This document shows positions 1 through 8,551 of a DNA stretch of 64,000 bases, piece after piece. How positions within the stretch are numbered: the stretch's first letter is position 1; each line of letters starts with the position of its first letter. Below the pieces are notes generated by a model. The model saw nothing but the letters and a program-made list of their open reading frames with translations, made no database searches and was not told the origin of the DNA. A program made the translations under genes and the position numbers. The DNA is from Marinobacter panjinensis. Its GTDB lineage: Bacteria; Pseudomonadota; Gammaproteobacteria; Pseudomonadales; Oleiphilaceae. The DNA lies in contig NZ_SZYH01000001.1 in NCBI RefSeq assembly GCF_005298175.1, positions 3,162,001 to 3,226,000 of the forward strand, given 5' to 3'.

Positions 1-30
1 GAGAGGGCCCCGGTGGGGCGGGATATATGC

Positions 31-57
31 AAAAGCTCCGCCGGCGGACCGGCGGAG
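31..57 (-). terminator. Rho-independent terminator behind the TRAP binding-protein gene
   Basis: Read on the minus strand, a perfect 9-bp GC-rich stem (CTCCGCCGG with CCGGCGGAG, tetraloop TCCG) is followed by C and four T. It starts 16 bases after the dctP stop codon. If the membrane subunits lie further left, outside the window, this hairpin would limit read-through and keep the binding protein in excess; that part is inference. Confidence 0.8.
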
Positions 58-72
58 ATCATTCCTTACATA

Positions 73-1101
73 TTAATTATTCTCAACTTCTTTGAGATCT
101 TCATGGAACTGGTTGAGCAGTTCTTTGCCGCTCTCGCCAGTCATTTCGATGAACTTGTCTTCTACCTGCGGTGCGCGGGCCTTGAAGGCTTCGATCTGCT
201 CATCATTCAGACGGGTAACGGTCACTTCGTCGCTGGCCGCCTTGATTTTCTCAAGGGCTTCAGCGGCGAGGCCATCAATGTGAACAATGATCTTCTCGAA
301 TGCGTAGTCAGCTCCGTCCTCGATAAGCTTCTGATCCTCGTCAGACAGCCCTTCGTAAAAATCCAGGTTGGCCATCATTGCAGTTGTGAACCAGCCGTGA
401 CTGGTAAAGGTCAGGTGCGGAGACACTTCGTACAGACCGCCGGACTCGATCCAGAAGATCGGGTTTTCCTGCCCCTGGATCATGTTGGTCTGCAGTGCGC
501 CGTATACCTCGCCCCAGGGCAAAGGTGTCGCCGTCGCACCAAAGGCGTTGTAGGTTTCGGCCAGCAGCGGGTTGGTCATAACCCGGATCTTCTTGTTTTT
601 GAAGTCCTCGGGCTTGGTAATCGGCTCGTTAGCGGTTACGACCATCTCGCCTTCCGGGTACATCTGCAAAAGCTTAAGGCCGTTCTCAGCATAAAGCTCT
701 GGGAACCTCTTGTTAATGGCCTCACTTTCACGGAAGAACTCAATCACCGTGTCCATGTCGGTCGGCATGAGGTAAGGAATGAAGAAAATCTGGGCTTCCG
801 GAATCAGGGAACCGGTGAAGCCGGGGGACTGGTTTACAAAGTTGAGGATGCCCGACTGGGTCTGCGCCATGATGTCGTCGGATTCGCCAAGCTCACCAAA
901 CCGGTAGACCTGAATGGTGTGGTCGGAGTTGTCTTCAATGTATTCCTTGAAATCGTAAGCGAATACGTCCTGAACATCACCTTCGTATTCTTCGTGCGCA
1001 TAGCGCCAGGTTGCGGCGTTTACCGAATTGGCCGCTGTCATTGCGGCAAAGGCAAACGCAGAAAATCCTGCCAGTTTCTTGAACTTGCTTATGGTACTCA
1101 T
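73..1101 (-). CDS. dctP: TRAP transporter periplasmic solute-binding protein, DctP family
   Basis: This 342-residue protein is a periplasmic receptor that delivers a carboxylate-type substrate to a DctQM membrane pair. A signal peptide with a basic start and a hydrophobic stretch ends near residue 29 (SVNA|A). The family's substrate-binding region is clear: KIRVMTNP around Arg173, the likely carboxylate clamp, then the PLPWGEVYGALQ segment near 193-204. Length is normal. The ATG is preceded by GGAG at good spacing. No dctQ or dctM is visible; they would lie past the left edge. The gene is divergent from recC. The family call is firm, but the substrate cannot be read from sequence. Confidence 0.92.
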   Translation of the reverse strand: MSTISKFKKLAGFSAFAFAAMTAANSVNAATWRYAHEEYEGDVQDVFAYDFKEYIEDNSDHTIQVYRFGELGESDDIMAQTQSGILNFVNQSPGFTGSLIPEAQIFFIPYLMPTDMDTVIEFFRESEAINKRFPELYAENGLKLLQMYPEGEMVVTANEPITKPEDFKNKKIRVMTNPLLAETYNAFGATATPLPWGEVYGALQTNMIQGQENPIFWIESGGLYEVSPHLTFTSHGWFTTAMMANLDFYEGLSDEDQKLIEDGADYAFEKIIVHIDGLAAEALEKIKAASDEVTVTRLNDEQIEAFKARAPQVEDKFIEMTGESGKELLNQFHEDLKEVENN

Positions 1102-1283
1102 CGCGTTGTCTCCGCTTATTTTTTTGCTGAAATGAACTGTTACATTTTATTAGACTGGCAAAACAATCCCGATTTCGCAAGAAATTGGCAAATTTACCTG
1201 GCGCCGGAGGCTACCCGTCCCGGCAGCCCGTTCAAGTTGTGATAGGCTCTCAGTTCTTAACCGAAAATACACACAGGGCAGGT
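1102..1283. other. Divergent intergenic region, dctP / recC
   Basis: These 182 bases must hold promoters for dctP (leftward) and recC (rightward). The dctP-proximal half is AT-rich and includes a T-run and an imperfect AAATT-ggc-AAATTT palindrome near 1184-1197. I could not pick a convincing -35/-10 pair or a sigma-54 site. An in-frame ATG at 1185 would extend RecC by 33 residues but has no ribosome binding site and gives an un-RecC-like leader. Confidence 0.4.
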
Positions 1284-4200
1284 ATGCCAGCGACGCCATC
1301 CATTGAGCCCGGCTTTCACGCCATCCATGCCAATCATCTGGAAGACCTGCGCCGGGCAGTGGTCTGGATCTGTCGGAACAGCCCTTTGCCGCCCCTGGAA
1401 AGTGAAACCTTTCTGGTGCAGAGCAACGGCATTGCCCAGTGGCTCAAGCTCGCCCTGGCGGAGGATCCCTCCAGTCCCGGGGCGGGCAGCAACAATGGCG
1501 GCATGGGTGTCGCTGCAGGCATGGATTTCCTGTTCCCCGCCCGCTTTATCTGGCAGGCCTATCGTGCAGTGTTGACCCACGCCGGGGTGCCGGAACAGTC
1601 GCCTTTCGACAAGTCCCGCCTGGTCTGGCGTCTGTTCCGGTTGCTACCGGATCTGATAGCCCAGGACGGCGTGTTTGCCCCGCTGCAGAGATTCATGGCC
1701 GGCGCGGATACCGAAACACGCCGCTACCAGTTGGCCGGCAAGATTGCCGATCTGTTCGACCAGTATCAGGTGTTCCGCGCCGACTGGCTTGCTGACTGGG
1801 AAGCCGGGCATGACCGCCTGCAGATGGCCAGGGGCGAATACCGGGAGCTGGGCGAGGAGTTGCGTTGGCAGGCGGTACTGTGGCGCAAACTGGTAGCGGA
1901 TGTTGGTGAACTGGCCGGCACCAGCCGCTCGCGCATCCATACCCGTTTCATGGAGGAAGGGCAGACGCTGACCGCGGCAGACCGACCGGCAGACCTGCCC
2001 AGGCGCATTGTGGTGTTTGGCGTTTCCTCACTGCCGAAGCAGGCACTGGAAGCGCTATCGATCCTCAGTCGGGTCAGCCAGGTGGTGCTCTGCGTCCACA
2101 ACCCCAGCGAGTTCTACTGGGCGGACATTATCAGCGATCGTGACCTGCTGAATGCCGACCGCAAGCGGGGGCTGGCCCACCCGAAACTGGCACAACTGAC
2201 CGACCCTGATGATCTGCACCAGCACGCCAACCCGCTTTTGGCAGCATGGGGCAAGCAGGGGCGGGACTATATCCGCCTGCTGGACGAATTTGATAATCCG
2301 GAGGCGTATAAAAGCCGCATCGCCACGCCGGACGGCCGCATTGATATCTTCACGCCTCACGGCGAACCGGAACAGCCGTTGCTGCTGCACCAGATCCAGA
2401 ACGATATACGCACGCTCACATCGCAACAGGAGATGCTGGACCAGAAGCGCAGCCTGGACCCGTTCCGGGACGATTCCGTGGTGTTTCACAATGCCCACAG
2501 CCCACAGCGTGAAGTGGAAATTCTCCATGACCAGTTGCTGGCGGCGTTCAACAGCAACCCGGTGCTTCGGCCCCGGGATGTGATTGTCATGGTGCCGGAT
2601 GTGGATACCTACGCACCCCACATCCAGGCAGTCTTTGGCCGCTATCCGTCGTCGTCCCGCCGCTATATTCCGTTTACCATTTCAGACCAGGGCCAGCGTC
2701 ACCGTCAGCCGGTATTGATTGCGCTGGATACCCTGATGGCCCTGCCGGAAAGCCGCTTTGGTGTCAGCGAGATCATCAGCCTGCTGGAAGTGCCAGCGGT
2801 ACGGAGCCGGTTTGGCATTGCCGAAGGCGACCTGCCCCTGGTGCGTCAGTGGGTTGAGGGCGCCAATATCCGCTGGGGCCTGCACAGTGACCACCGTAGT
2901 AGCCTCGACCTGCCCGATGGTCTGGAGCGCAACACCTGGCAGGCCGGCCTGCGGCGGATGTTGCTGGGCTATGGCACCGGCCGCGACGACCCCTGGCAGG
3001 GTATTGAGCCCTTCGAGGAAATTGGCGGCCTGCAGGCCAGTGTGGCCGGCAATCTGTGCCGCTTCATCGACCGGCTGGAAGATCTCTGGCACGAACTCCG
3101 GGCTACCGCAACACCGGCAGGCTGGCTGGATCTGCTGCAATCGATACTCGAACGTTTCTTCGATGACCTGTCAGACGACGAGCTGCTGCTGGTGAACCGT
3201 TTGCGCCGGCAGGCGGAGCAGTGGCTTCAGGACTGCGACAGCGCCGGCATGGGAGAGGTAGAGCTGCCCCTGAATATCGTTCGCGAAATCCTGCTGGAAG
3301 GGTTGGAGGAGGGCGGCCTCAACCAGCGCTTCCTCGCCGGCAAGGTCAATTTTGCCACCCTGATGCCGATGCGAGCCATCCCGTTCCGGCACGTGTGCCT
3401 GCTGGGCATGAACGATGGCGATTACCCCCGCTCCCGCCCGCCGGTGGATTTTGACCTGATGGCCCTGGATTACCGGCCCGGCGACCGTTCCCGCCGGGAA
3501 GACGACCGTTACCTGTTTCTGGAAGCCCTGCTGTCCGCAAGGGAGCAGCTTTATATCAGCTGGGTAGGGCGCAGTATTCGCGACGACTCAGAACGTCCAC
3601 CGTCGGTACTGGTCAGCCAGCTCCGGGATCACCTCGATGCGGTCTGGCAGGTGGCGGCATCCGACGAGTCAGCCTCCGTTGCCCTGACCATTGAACACCC
3701 GCTGCAGCCCTTCAGCCGCGAGTACTTTCCTGATGTGAACGACGTTCCGTCCGCGCGTCGGCTGTTCACCTACGACAGCGAATGGCTCAGTGCCCACCAG
3801 TCCCGGGCAACTGAGGCGGAGCAACCGGTGCTGAGCTATCTGCTACCGGCAGGCCCGATCACCCTGGGTGAGATCGGTGCCTTTCTTAAACGACCGGTAG
3901 AGATCTTTTATCAGCGTCGACTACAGGTACGTTTTACGGATGTGGAGAGCCTGGATACCGACAACGAAGCGTTCGCCATGGATGGCTTGCAACACTGGCG
4001 CCTGGAGGATGAGCTGATTCGTCAGGCAGTGATGAAAGCCGGTAACGAAGCTGAACTGCAGCAACGTCTGGACAGCTCCCTTGCCAGCATGGCCCGCCGG
4101 GGCGAGCTGGGCATGGGGCTGACGGAGTACGCTCTGACCCGGCAGCTGGAAAGCCGCATGCCGGACCTGCACAGGCGCTACCAGGAAGCCCTGACCCTCT

Positions 4201-4847
4201 GGCCCGAGGCCATTGAAGACGTGACGGGCTTCGACTACCACCATCAGCGTGGTGAAGATTCCGTGGCTGTCAGCGACCTTCTTGGCAATCTGCGCACCCG
4301 GCCGGATGGCGCCGTGTGCAGGGTAGTGATTGCCAGCAGCAACCTTCTGGAAGGGTCTGGTGGTTCTCGCCAGCTGCGATTCCCGGCCCTGCTTGACCAC
4401 TGGGTGACCCACCTGGCGGGCAACCTGCGCTTTGAGGCTTTCCATACCCTGGTCATCGCCAAAGAGGAACAGCGCATTGTCAACCTGTTGCCCATGGACA
4501 GTGCGGCCGCCGGCGAATGTCTCGCGAAGGTGCTGGATGCCTGGATGCAGGGTCAGACACAGCCGCTGCCGGTGGACTCCGGGGCAGCCTTCGCCTATCT
4601 GCGGGGTTTTTATCCCGCCAGGGGTGAGGGCAATGAAGACAAAGCGCTACAAAAAGCCGAGGAGGCCTACAATAAGTCCCTTGCCCGGGACAGCGGCTAC
4701 CTGCACAGGGCTTTCCCGGAGTTCGGGCAGTTGCTTGCCAGTGAGCAATTTGTGCAACTGGTGTCGGCGTTGTACGAACCGCTCTGGCATGCGGAGCAGG
4801 CGGGCCGGGCAAAGAGCAATGGCGCTAACAGGGAGAAAGCGTCATGA
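1284..4847 (+). CDS. recC: Exodeoxyribonuclease V gamma subunit RecC
   Basis: RecC is the Chi-recognising scaffold of the RecBCD helicase-nuclease, which processes double-strand ends in the cytoplasm and loads RecA. At 1187 residues it is close to the usual RecC size. Recognisable segments include FHAIHANHLEDL at the N terminus, the VQSNGIAQWLKLALAE stretch, FGVSSLPKQ, HNPSEFYW and the RAIPFRHVCLLGMNDGDYPR region in the inactive helicase-like domain. The start at 1284 is chosen because the N-terminal motif begins soon after it and a purine-rich AGGGCAGG lies just upstream. Its last codons overlap recB by 4 bases (ATGA), so the two are translationally coupled. The order recC-recB-recD without ptrA is usual for Pseudomonas-like gammaproteobacteria. 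Confidence 0.96.
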   Translation: MPATPSIEPGFHAIHANHLEDLRRAVVWICRNSPLPPLESETFLVQSNGIAQWLKLALAEDPSSPGAGSNNGGMGVAAGMDFLFPARFIWQAYRAVLTHAGVPEQSPFDKSRLVWRLFRLLPDLIAQDGVFAPLQRFMAGADTETRRYQLAGKIADLFDQYQVFRADWLADWEAGHDRLQMARGEYRELGEELRWQAVLWRKLVADVGELAGTSRSRIHTRFMEEGQTLTAADRPADLPRRIVVFGVSSLPKQALEALSILSRVSQVVLCVHNPSEFYWADIISDRDLLNADRKRGLAHPKLAQLTDPDDLHQHANPLLAAWGKQGRDYIRLLDEFDNPEAYKSRIATPDGRIDIFTPHGEPEQPLLLHQIQNDIRTLTSQQEMLDQKRSLDPFRDDSVVFHNAHSPQREVEILHDQLLAAFNSNPVLRPRDVIVMVPDVDTYAPHIQAVFGRYPSSSRRYIPFTISDQGQRHRQPVLIALDTLMALPESRFGVSEIISLLEVPAVRSRFGIAEGDLPLVRQWVEGANIRWGLHSDHRSSLDLPDGLERNTWQAGLRRMLLGYGTGRDDPWQGIEPFEEIGGLQASVAGNLCRFIDRLEDLWHELRATATPAGWLDLLQSILERFFDDLSDDELLLVNRLRRQAEQWLQDCDSAGMGEVELPLNIVREILLEGLEEGGLNQRFLAGKVNFATLMPMRAIPFRHVCLLGMNDGDYPRSRPPVDFDLMALDYRPGDRSRREDDRYLFLEALLSAREQLYISWVGRSIRDDSERPPSVLVSQLRDHLDAVWQVAASDESASVALTIEHPLQPFSREYFPDVNDVPSARRLFTYDSEWLSAHQSRATEAEQPVLSYLLPAGPITLGEIGAFLKRPVEIFYQRRLQVRFTDVESLDTDNEAFAMDGLQHWRLEDELIRQAVMKAGNEAELQQRLDSSLASMARRGELGMGLTEYALTRQLESRMPDLHRRYQEALTLWPEAIEDVTGFDYHHQRGEDSVAVSDLLGNLRTRPDGAVCRVVIASSNLLEGSGGSRQLRFPALLDHWVTHLAGNLRFEAFHTLVIAKEEQRIVNLLPMDSAAAGECLAKVLDAWMQGQTQPLPVDSGAAFAYLRGFYPARGEGNEDKALQKAEEAYNKSLARDSGYLHRAFPEFGQLLASEQFVQLVSALYEPLWHAEQAGRAKSNGANREKAS

Positions 4848-7800
4848 CCGGAAGCGTTCGCAAACTCGACCCCCTGACACTGCCACTACGCGGCAGCCAA
4901 CTGATCGAAGCCAGTGCCGGCACCGGAAAAACCTTTACCCTGGCACTGCTCTATGTGCGACTGGTGCTCGGGCATCGCACTGCCGAAGAGTCCCTTGGAG
5001 AGGGCATCATGCCCCCCCACCTGCTGGTGGTGACCTTTACCGAAGCCGCCACCAAGGAACTCCGGGACCGTATCCGCGCGCGCCTGACCGAAGCCGCGGC
5101 CCTGTTTGCAGTGCAACCGGATACTGTGGATACCGCCGCAACGGCGAAAGACCCGCTGGTCAACCTTCGCAATGCGTGTCCATCGGCGGACTGGCCGGCC
5201 TGTCGTCGCAAACTGCTGCTGGCCGCGGAATGGATGGACGAGGCGGCCGTTTCCACCATCCATGGCTGGTGCAACCGCATGCTCAGCGAGCACGCCTTTG
5301 ACAGCGGCAGCCTGTTCCGTCAAACCCTGGAAACCAGCCAGACCGATCTGCTGGACACCGTGGTGCGGGATTACTGGCGCACTTTCGTGTATCCGCTGCC
5401 GCCTGAATTGATGAGCGAGGTGCTGGATAACTGGAAAACCCCGGAAAGCCTGCGTCAGTCCGTTCGTAACCTGTTGCCTCATGTCGATGCCCTGCCTGTG
5501 CCGGAGCGTGATCCGGTGGCAGCCGCAGATCACGCGAAAACCCGACGTGAGCAGAGACTCAGGGAGCTGAAAGCCCCCTGGCCGGCCTGGTGTGATGAAC
5601 TGGATGAATTGCTGTCGGAGACCGGCAAGCGCAAACCCAAACCCCTGCACGGCACTACGAAAAACTCCATCCAGAAGGCTGTGGCTTACCTGCGGGAATG
5701 GGCCACCACGGACGCCGCCGAACCCCATGAATTCCTTTCCAGCAAACGCACCAAGGGCTTCGATACCCTGGAAGCCGACGCTTTTGCGGAAAAATGGACC
5801 GGCGATGACGAGCCGCCCCATCATCCGGCCATGGACGCCATCGCCGAGCTCAAACCGGCTCTCAAAGCCATGCCGGTGGCAAAACCGGACATTCTCAACC
5901 ACGCCGCCTGCTGGATTGCCAAACGTCTGGACAGTGAAAAGCAGCGCCTCGCCAGCATGGGCTTTGACGACCTGCTTACCCGCCTGGATGAAGCCCTGGG
6001 CGGCCCTCAGGGCGGGCGACTGGCCGAGACCATTCGCCGCCAGTTCCCGGTGGCGATGATTGACGAATTCCAGGACACCGACCCGGTCCAGTACCGGATC
6101 TTTGATCGCATCTACCGGGTGGCCAGTAACGACCAGGACACCAGCCTGCTGATGATCGGCGACCCCAAACAGGCCATTTACGGTTTCCGGGGTGCGGATA
6201 TCCATACCTATCTGGACGCCCGCCGTGCCGTCAGCAGCCGCACCTATACCCTGGGCACCAACTTCCGCTCCGCTGTTGCCATGGTGGATGGCGTCAACCG
6301 TGTGTTTGCCCGGGCGGACCAGTCGCTGCCGGAAGGGGCATTCCTGTTCCGTACCGCCGAAGACAACCCGCTGCCATTCAGCCCGGTAAATGCCAAGGGT
6401 ACCGACCAGCAGTGGTGCGTGCAGGGCCAGCCACAGCCGCCACTGACGTTCTGGACCCTGGCGGATGACCGACCTATTGCCAAGGAAGCCGGCAGGGAGG
6501 CGATGTCGGAGGTCTGCTCGGCGGAGATTGCCCGCCTGCTGAACCTGGGGCAGGCCAGTGAGGCCGGGTTCGGGGCTGAAGGCAAGCCGCTGGAGCAGTT
6601 GCGACCAGAACACATTGCCATCCTGGTGAACAAGCGTGACGAGGCGGATGCCGTCAGGCGGGCGTTGAGTGCGCGGGGTATTCGTAGTGTGTACCTGTCA
6701 GACCGCAATTCGGTGCTGCAATCGGCGCAGGCGATGGAGTTGTTGCAATGGCTGCAAGCCTGCGCCGAGCCCGGCCAGTTGTCACTGATTCGCGCGGCGT
6801 TGGCCACACCCACCATGGGCCTGGCCTACCAGGACCTGGACCGGCTGCTCAGCGACGAGAACGCGCTGGACAGGGAGATCAACCGCTTCCAGGGCTATCG
6901 GGAACTCTGGCAACAGCAGGGCGTTCTGCCCATGCTGCGACGTCTGCTCATGGACTACGAAGTGCCGGCCAAATTGCTGGCCGGGCCGGACGGTGAACGC
7001 GGGTTGACTGACATCCTGCATATTGCCGAACTGCTGCAGCAGGACAGCCAGCAACTGGACGGTGAACATGCCCTGATCCATCACTACACCGAGATGCTGC
7101 GTGAGTCCGACGACGAGGACGAACACCGCACTATGCGCCTGGAGAGTGACGCCGGGCTGGTCAAGGTGGTCACTGTGCACAAGTCCAAAGGCCTGGAATA
7201 CCCGCTGGTTTTCCTGCCGTTCGCCACCGAATTCCGTGAGGAAAAACCGAACCAGGCCTTCATCAAGTACCACGACGATGAGGGCAAACTCCGGATTTCC
7301 CTGGAACCGGATGACGACACTCTCGCCCGGGCTGACCGTGAACGACTGGGCGAGGATATCCGCAAATTCTATGTCGCCCTGACCCGCTCCCGCCACGCCA
7401 CCTGGGTAGGCGCCGCCGGTATCAAGGGCTGGCGCCAGAGCGGCCTGGGGCACCTGGTGGGCCGTGAGGCCAGTGAGGACGACACTGATCTGATGCCCTT
7501 CCTGCAGGCTATGGCCGCCGGCGAGCCCGCGATCGAGGTAGCGCCGGTGCCTGAGCCCGGGGACGATGTTTATGCCGGTGAAACGGAACCCGAGCTTGGT
7601 AAGGCTCTGGAGCCCGTGCGTGAAGCGAAGGAAAACTGGTGGATTGCCAGCTACTCCGCTATCACCTATGGCGCCCGTAGTCGTTTTGATGGCGAGTTTG
7701 CCCCCGCCAGTGAGGACCCGGAACAGGAGAACCTGCGAGAGGAAGATGAAAGCACAGGCACCGATATCGCAGCCTCAACCGATGCAGTGGCCAAAGGCCC

Positions 7801-8551
7801 GCTTCCCTTCAACCAGCACAGCTTCCCCAGGGGGGCCGGCCCGGGCACCTTCCTTCACGATATTCTGGAGTGGTGCGCCACCCAGGGATTCCGAAAGGTA
7901 GCCCACACACCGGATGATCTCCATGAATTGCTGGAACGTCGTTGCAAACTGCGCAATTGGAGCGACTGGGTGGAGACTCTGAAAACCTGGATCCACACGC
8001 TGGTCACTGCGGATATTCCCCTGCCGGATAGCGGGGGGAGCTGCTCCCTAGCAGGTCTGGAAACCTTCCGACCGGAGCTGGAATTCTGGTTTGAAAGCCA
8101 CCAGGTAAATACCCGCACCATGGACAAACTGGTTCGCCAGCACACCCTGAATGGCGAGAACCGGCCGGAAGCCCACGAAACCACTTTCAACGGTATGCTC
8201 AAGGGCTTTATTGACCTGGTGTTCGAATACGGGGGCCGCTACTACGTGCTCGACTACAAGTCCAACGTCCTGGGGGAGGATGACCAGGCTTATACCAACG
8301 ACGTGATGATAGAGAAAATCCTCGAAAATCGATATGACCTGCAGTACGTCATTTACCTGTTGGCTCTGCATCGCCTGCTGAAGTCGCGGCTGCCGGACTA
8401 TGACTATGACACCCATGTTGGCGGTGCGGTCTACCTGTTCCTGCGAGGATGTGACACACCTGGCGCCGGCGCCTTCACTGAGCGGCCGCCCCGTGAACTG
8501 ATCGAGCAACTGGACCGGCTGTTCAGTGGTCAACAGGAGAGGGCAGCATGA
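4844..8551 (+). CDS. recB: Exodeoxyribonuclease V beta subunit RecB
   Basis: This is the 3'-5' SF1 helicase and nuclease subunit of RecBCD, 1235 residues. Walker A is ASAGTGKT at 23-30, Walker B is DEFQDTD at 407-413, followed by GDPKQAIYGFRGAD. Helicase motif V/VI sequences (TVHKSKGLEYP, FYVALTRSRH) lie near 775-850. The C-terminal nuclease keeps the spacing of the E. coli active site: Asp1124, Asp1137 and Lys1139 (LDYKSN), matching D1067, D1080 and K1082. A charged, low-complexity linker around 920-980 joins helicase and nuclease parts. It overlaps recC at its start and recD at its end by 4 bases each. All catalytic residues I checked are present. Confidence 0.97.
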   Translation: MTGSVRKLDPLTLPLRGSQLIEASAGTGKTFTLALLYVRLVLGHRTAEESLGEGIMPPHLLVVTFTEAATKELRDRIRARLTEAAALFAVQPDTVDTAATAKDPLVNLRNACPSADWPACRRKLLLAAEWMDEAAVSTIHGWCNRMLSEHAFDSGSLFRQTLETSQTDLLDTVVRDYWRTFVYPLPPELMSEVLDNWKTPESLRQSVRNLLPHVDALPVPERDPVAAADHAKTRREQRLRELKAPWPAWCDELDELLSETGKRKPKPLHGTTKNSIQKAVAYLREWATTDAAEPHEFLSSKRTKGFDTLEADAFAEKWTGDDEPPHHPAMDAIAELKPALKAMPVAKPDILNHAACWIAKRLDSEKQRLASMGFDDLLTRLDEALGGPQGGRLAETIRRQFPVAMIDEFQDTDPVQYRIFDRIYRVASNDQDTSLLMIGDPKQAIYGFRGADIHTYLDARRAVSSRTYTLGTNFRSAVAMVDGVNRVFARADQSLPEGAFLFRTAEDNPLPFSPVNAKGTDQQWCVQGQPQPPLTFWTLADDRPIAKEAGREAMSEVCSAEIARLLNLGQASEAGFGAEGKPLEQLRPEHIAILVNKRDEADAVRRALSARGIRSVYLSDRNSVLQSAQAMELLQWLQACAEPGQLSLIRAALATPTMGLAYQDLDRLLSDENALDREINRFQGYRELWQQQGVLPMLRRLLMDYEVPAKLLAGPDGERGLTDILHIAELLQQDSQQLDGEHALIHHYTEMLRESDDEDEHRTMRLESDAGLVKVVTVHKSKGLEYPLVFLPFATEFREEKPNQAFIKYHDDEGKLRISLEPDDDTLARADRERLGEDIRKFYVALTRSRHATWVGAAGIKGWRQSGLGHLVGREASEDDTDLMPFLQAMAAGEPAIEVAPVPEPGDDVYAGETEPELGKALEPVREAKENWWIASYSAITYGARSRFDGEFAPASEDPEQENLREEDESTGTDIAASTDAVAKGPLPFNQHSFPRGAGPGTFLHDILEWCATQGFRKVAHTPDDLHELLERRCKLRNWSDWVETLKTWIHTLVTADIPLPDSGGSCSLAGLETFRPELEFWFESHQVNTRTMDKLVRQHTLNGENRPEAHETTFNGMLKGFIDLVFEYGGRYYVLDYKSNVLGEDDQAYTNDVMIEKILENRYDLQYVIYLLALHRLLKSRLPDYDYDTHVGGAVYLFLRGCDTPGAGAFTERPPRELIEQLDRLFSGQQERAA

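Noticed and set aside
13..1242. 409-codon plus-strand frame at the left edge
   Set aside because: It covers dctP in antisense. dctP has a signal peptide, a ribosome binding site and a terminator.
1102..1283. Sigma-54 promoter for the TRAP gene
   Set aside because: TGGCA-like words occur, but no TGGC-N-TTGC pair with the required spacing is present on the minus strand.
4886..6613. Long open frame (575 codons) on the minus strand
   Set aside because: It is fully antisense to recB, whose motifs are intact, and its translation shows no domain. Long antisense frames are expected in high-GC coding DNA.
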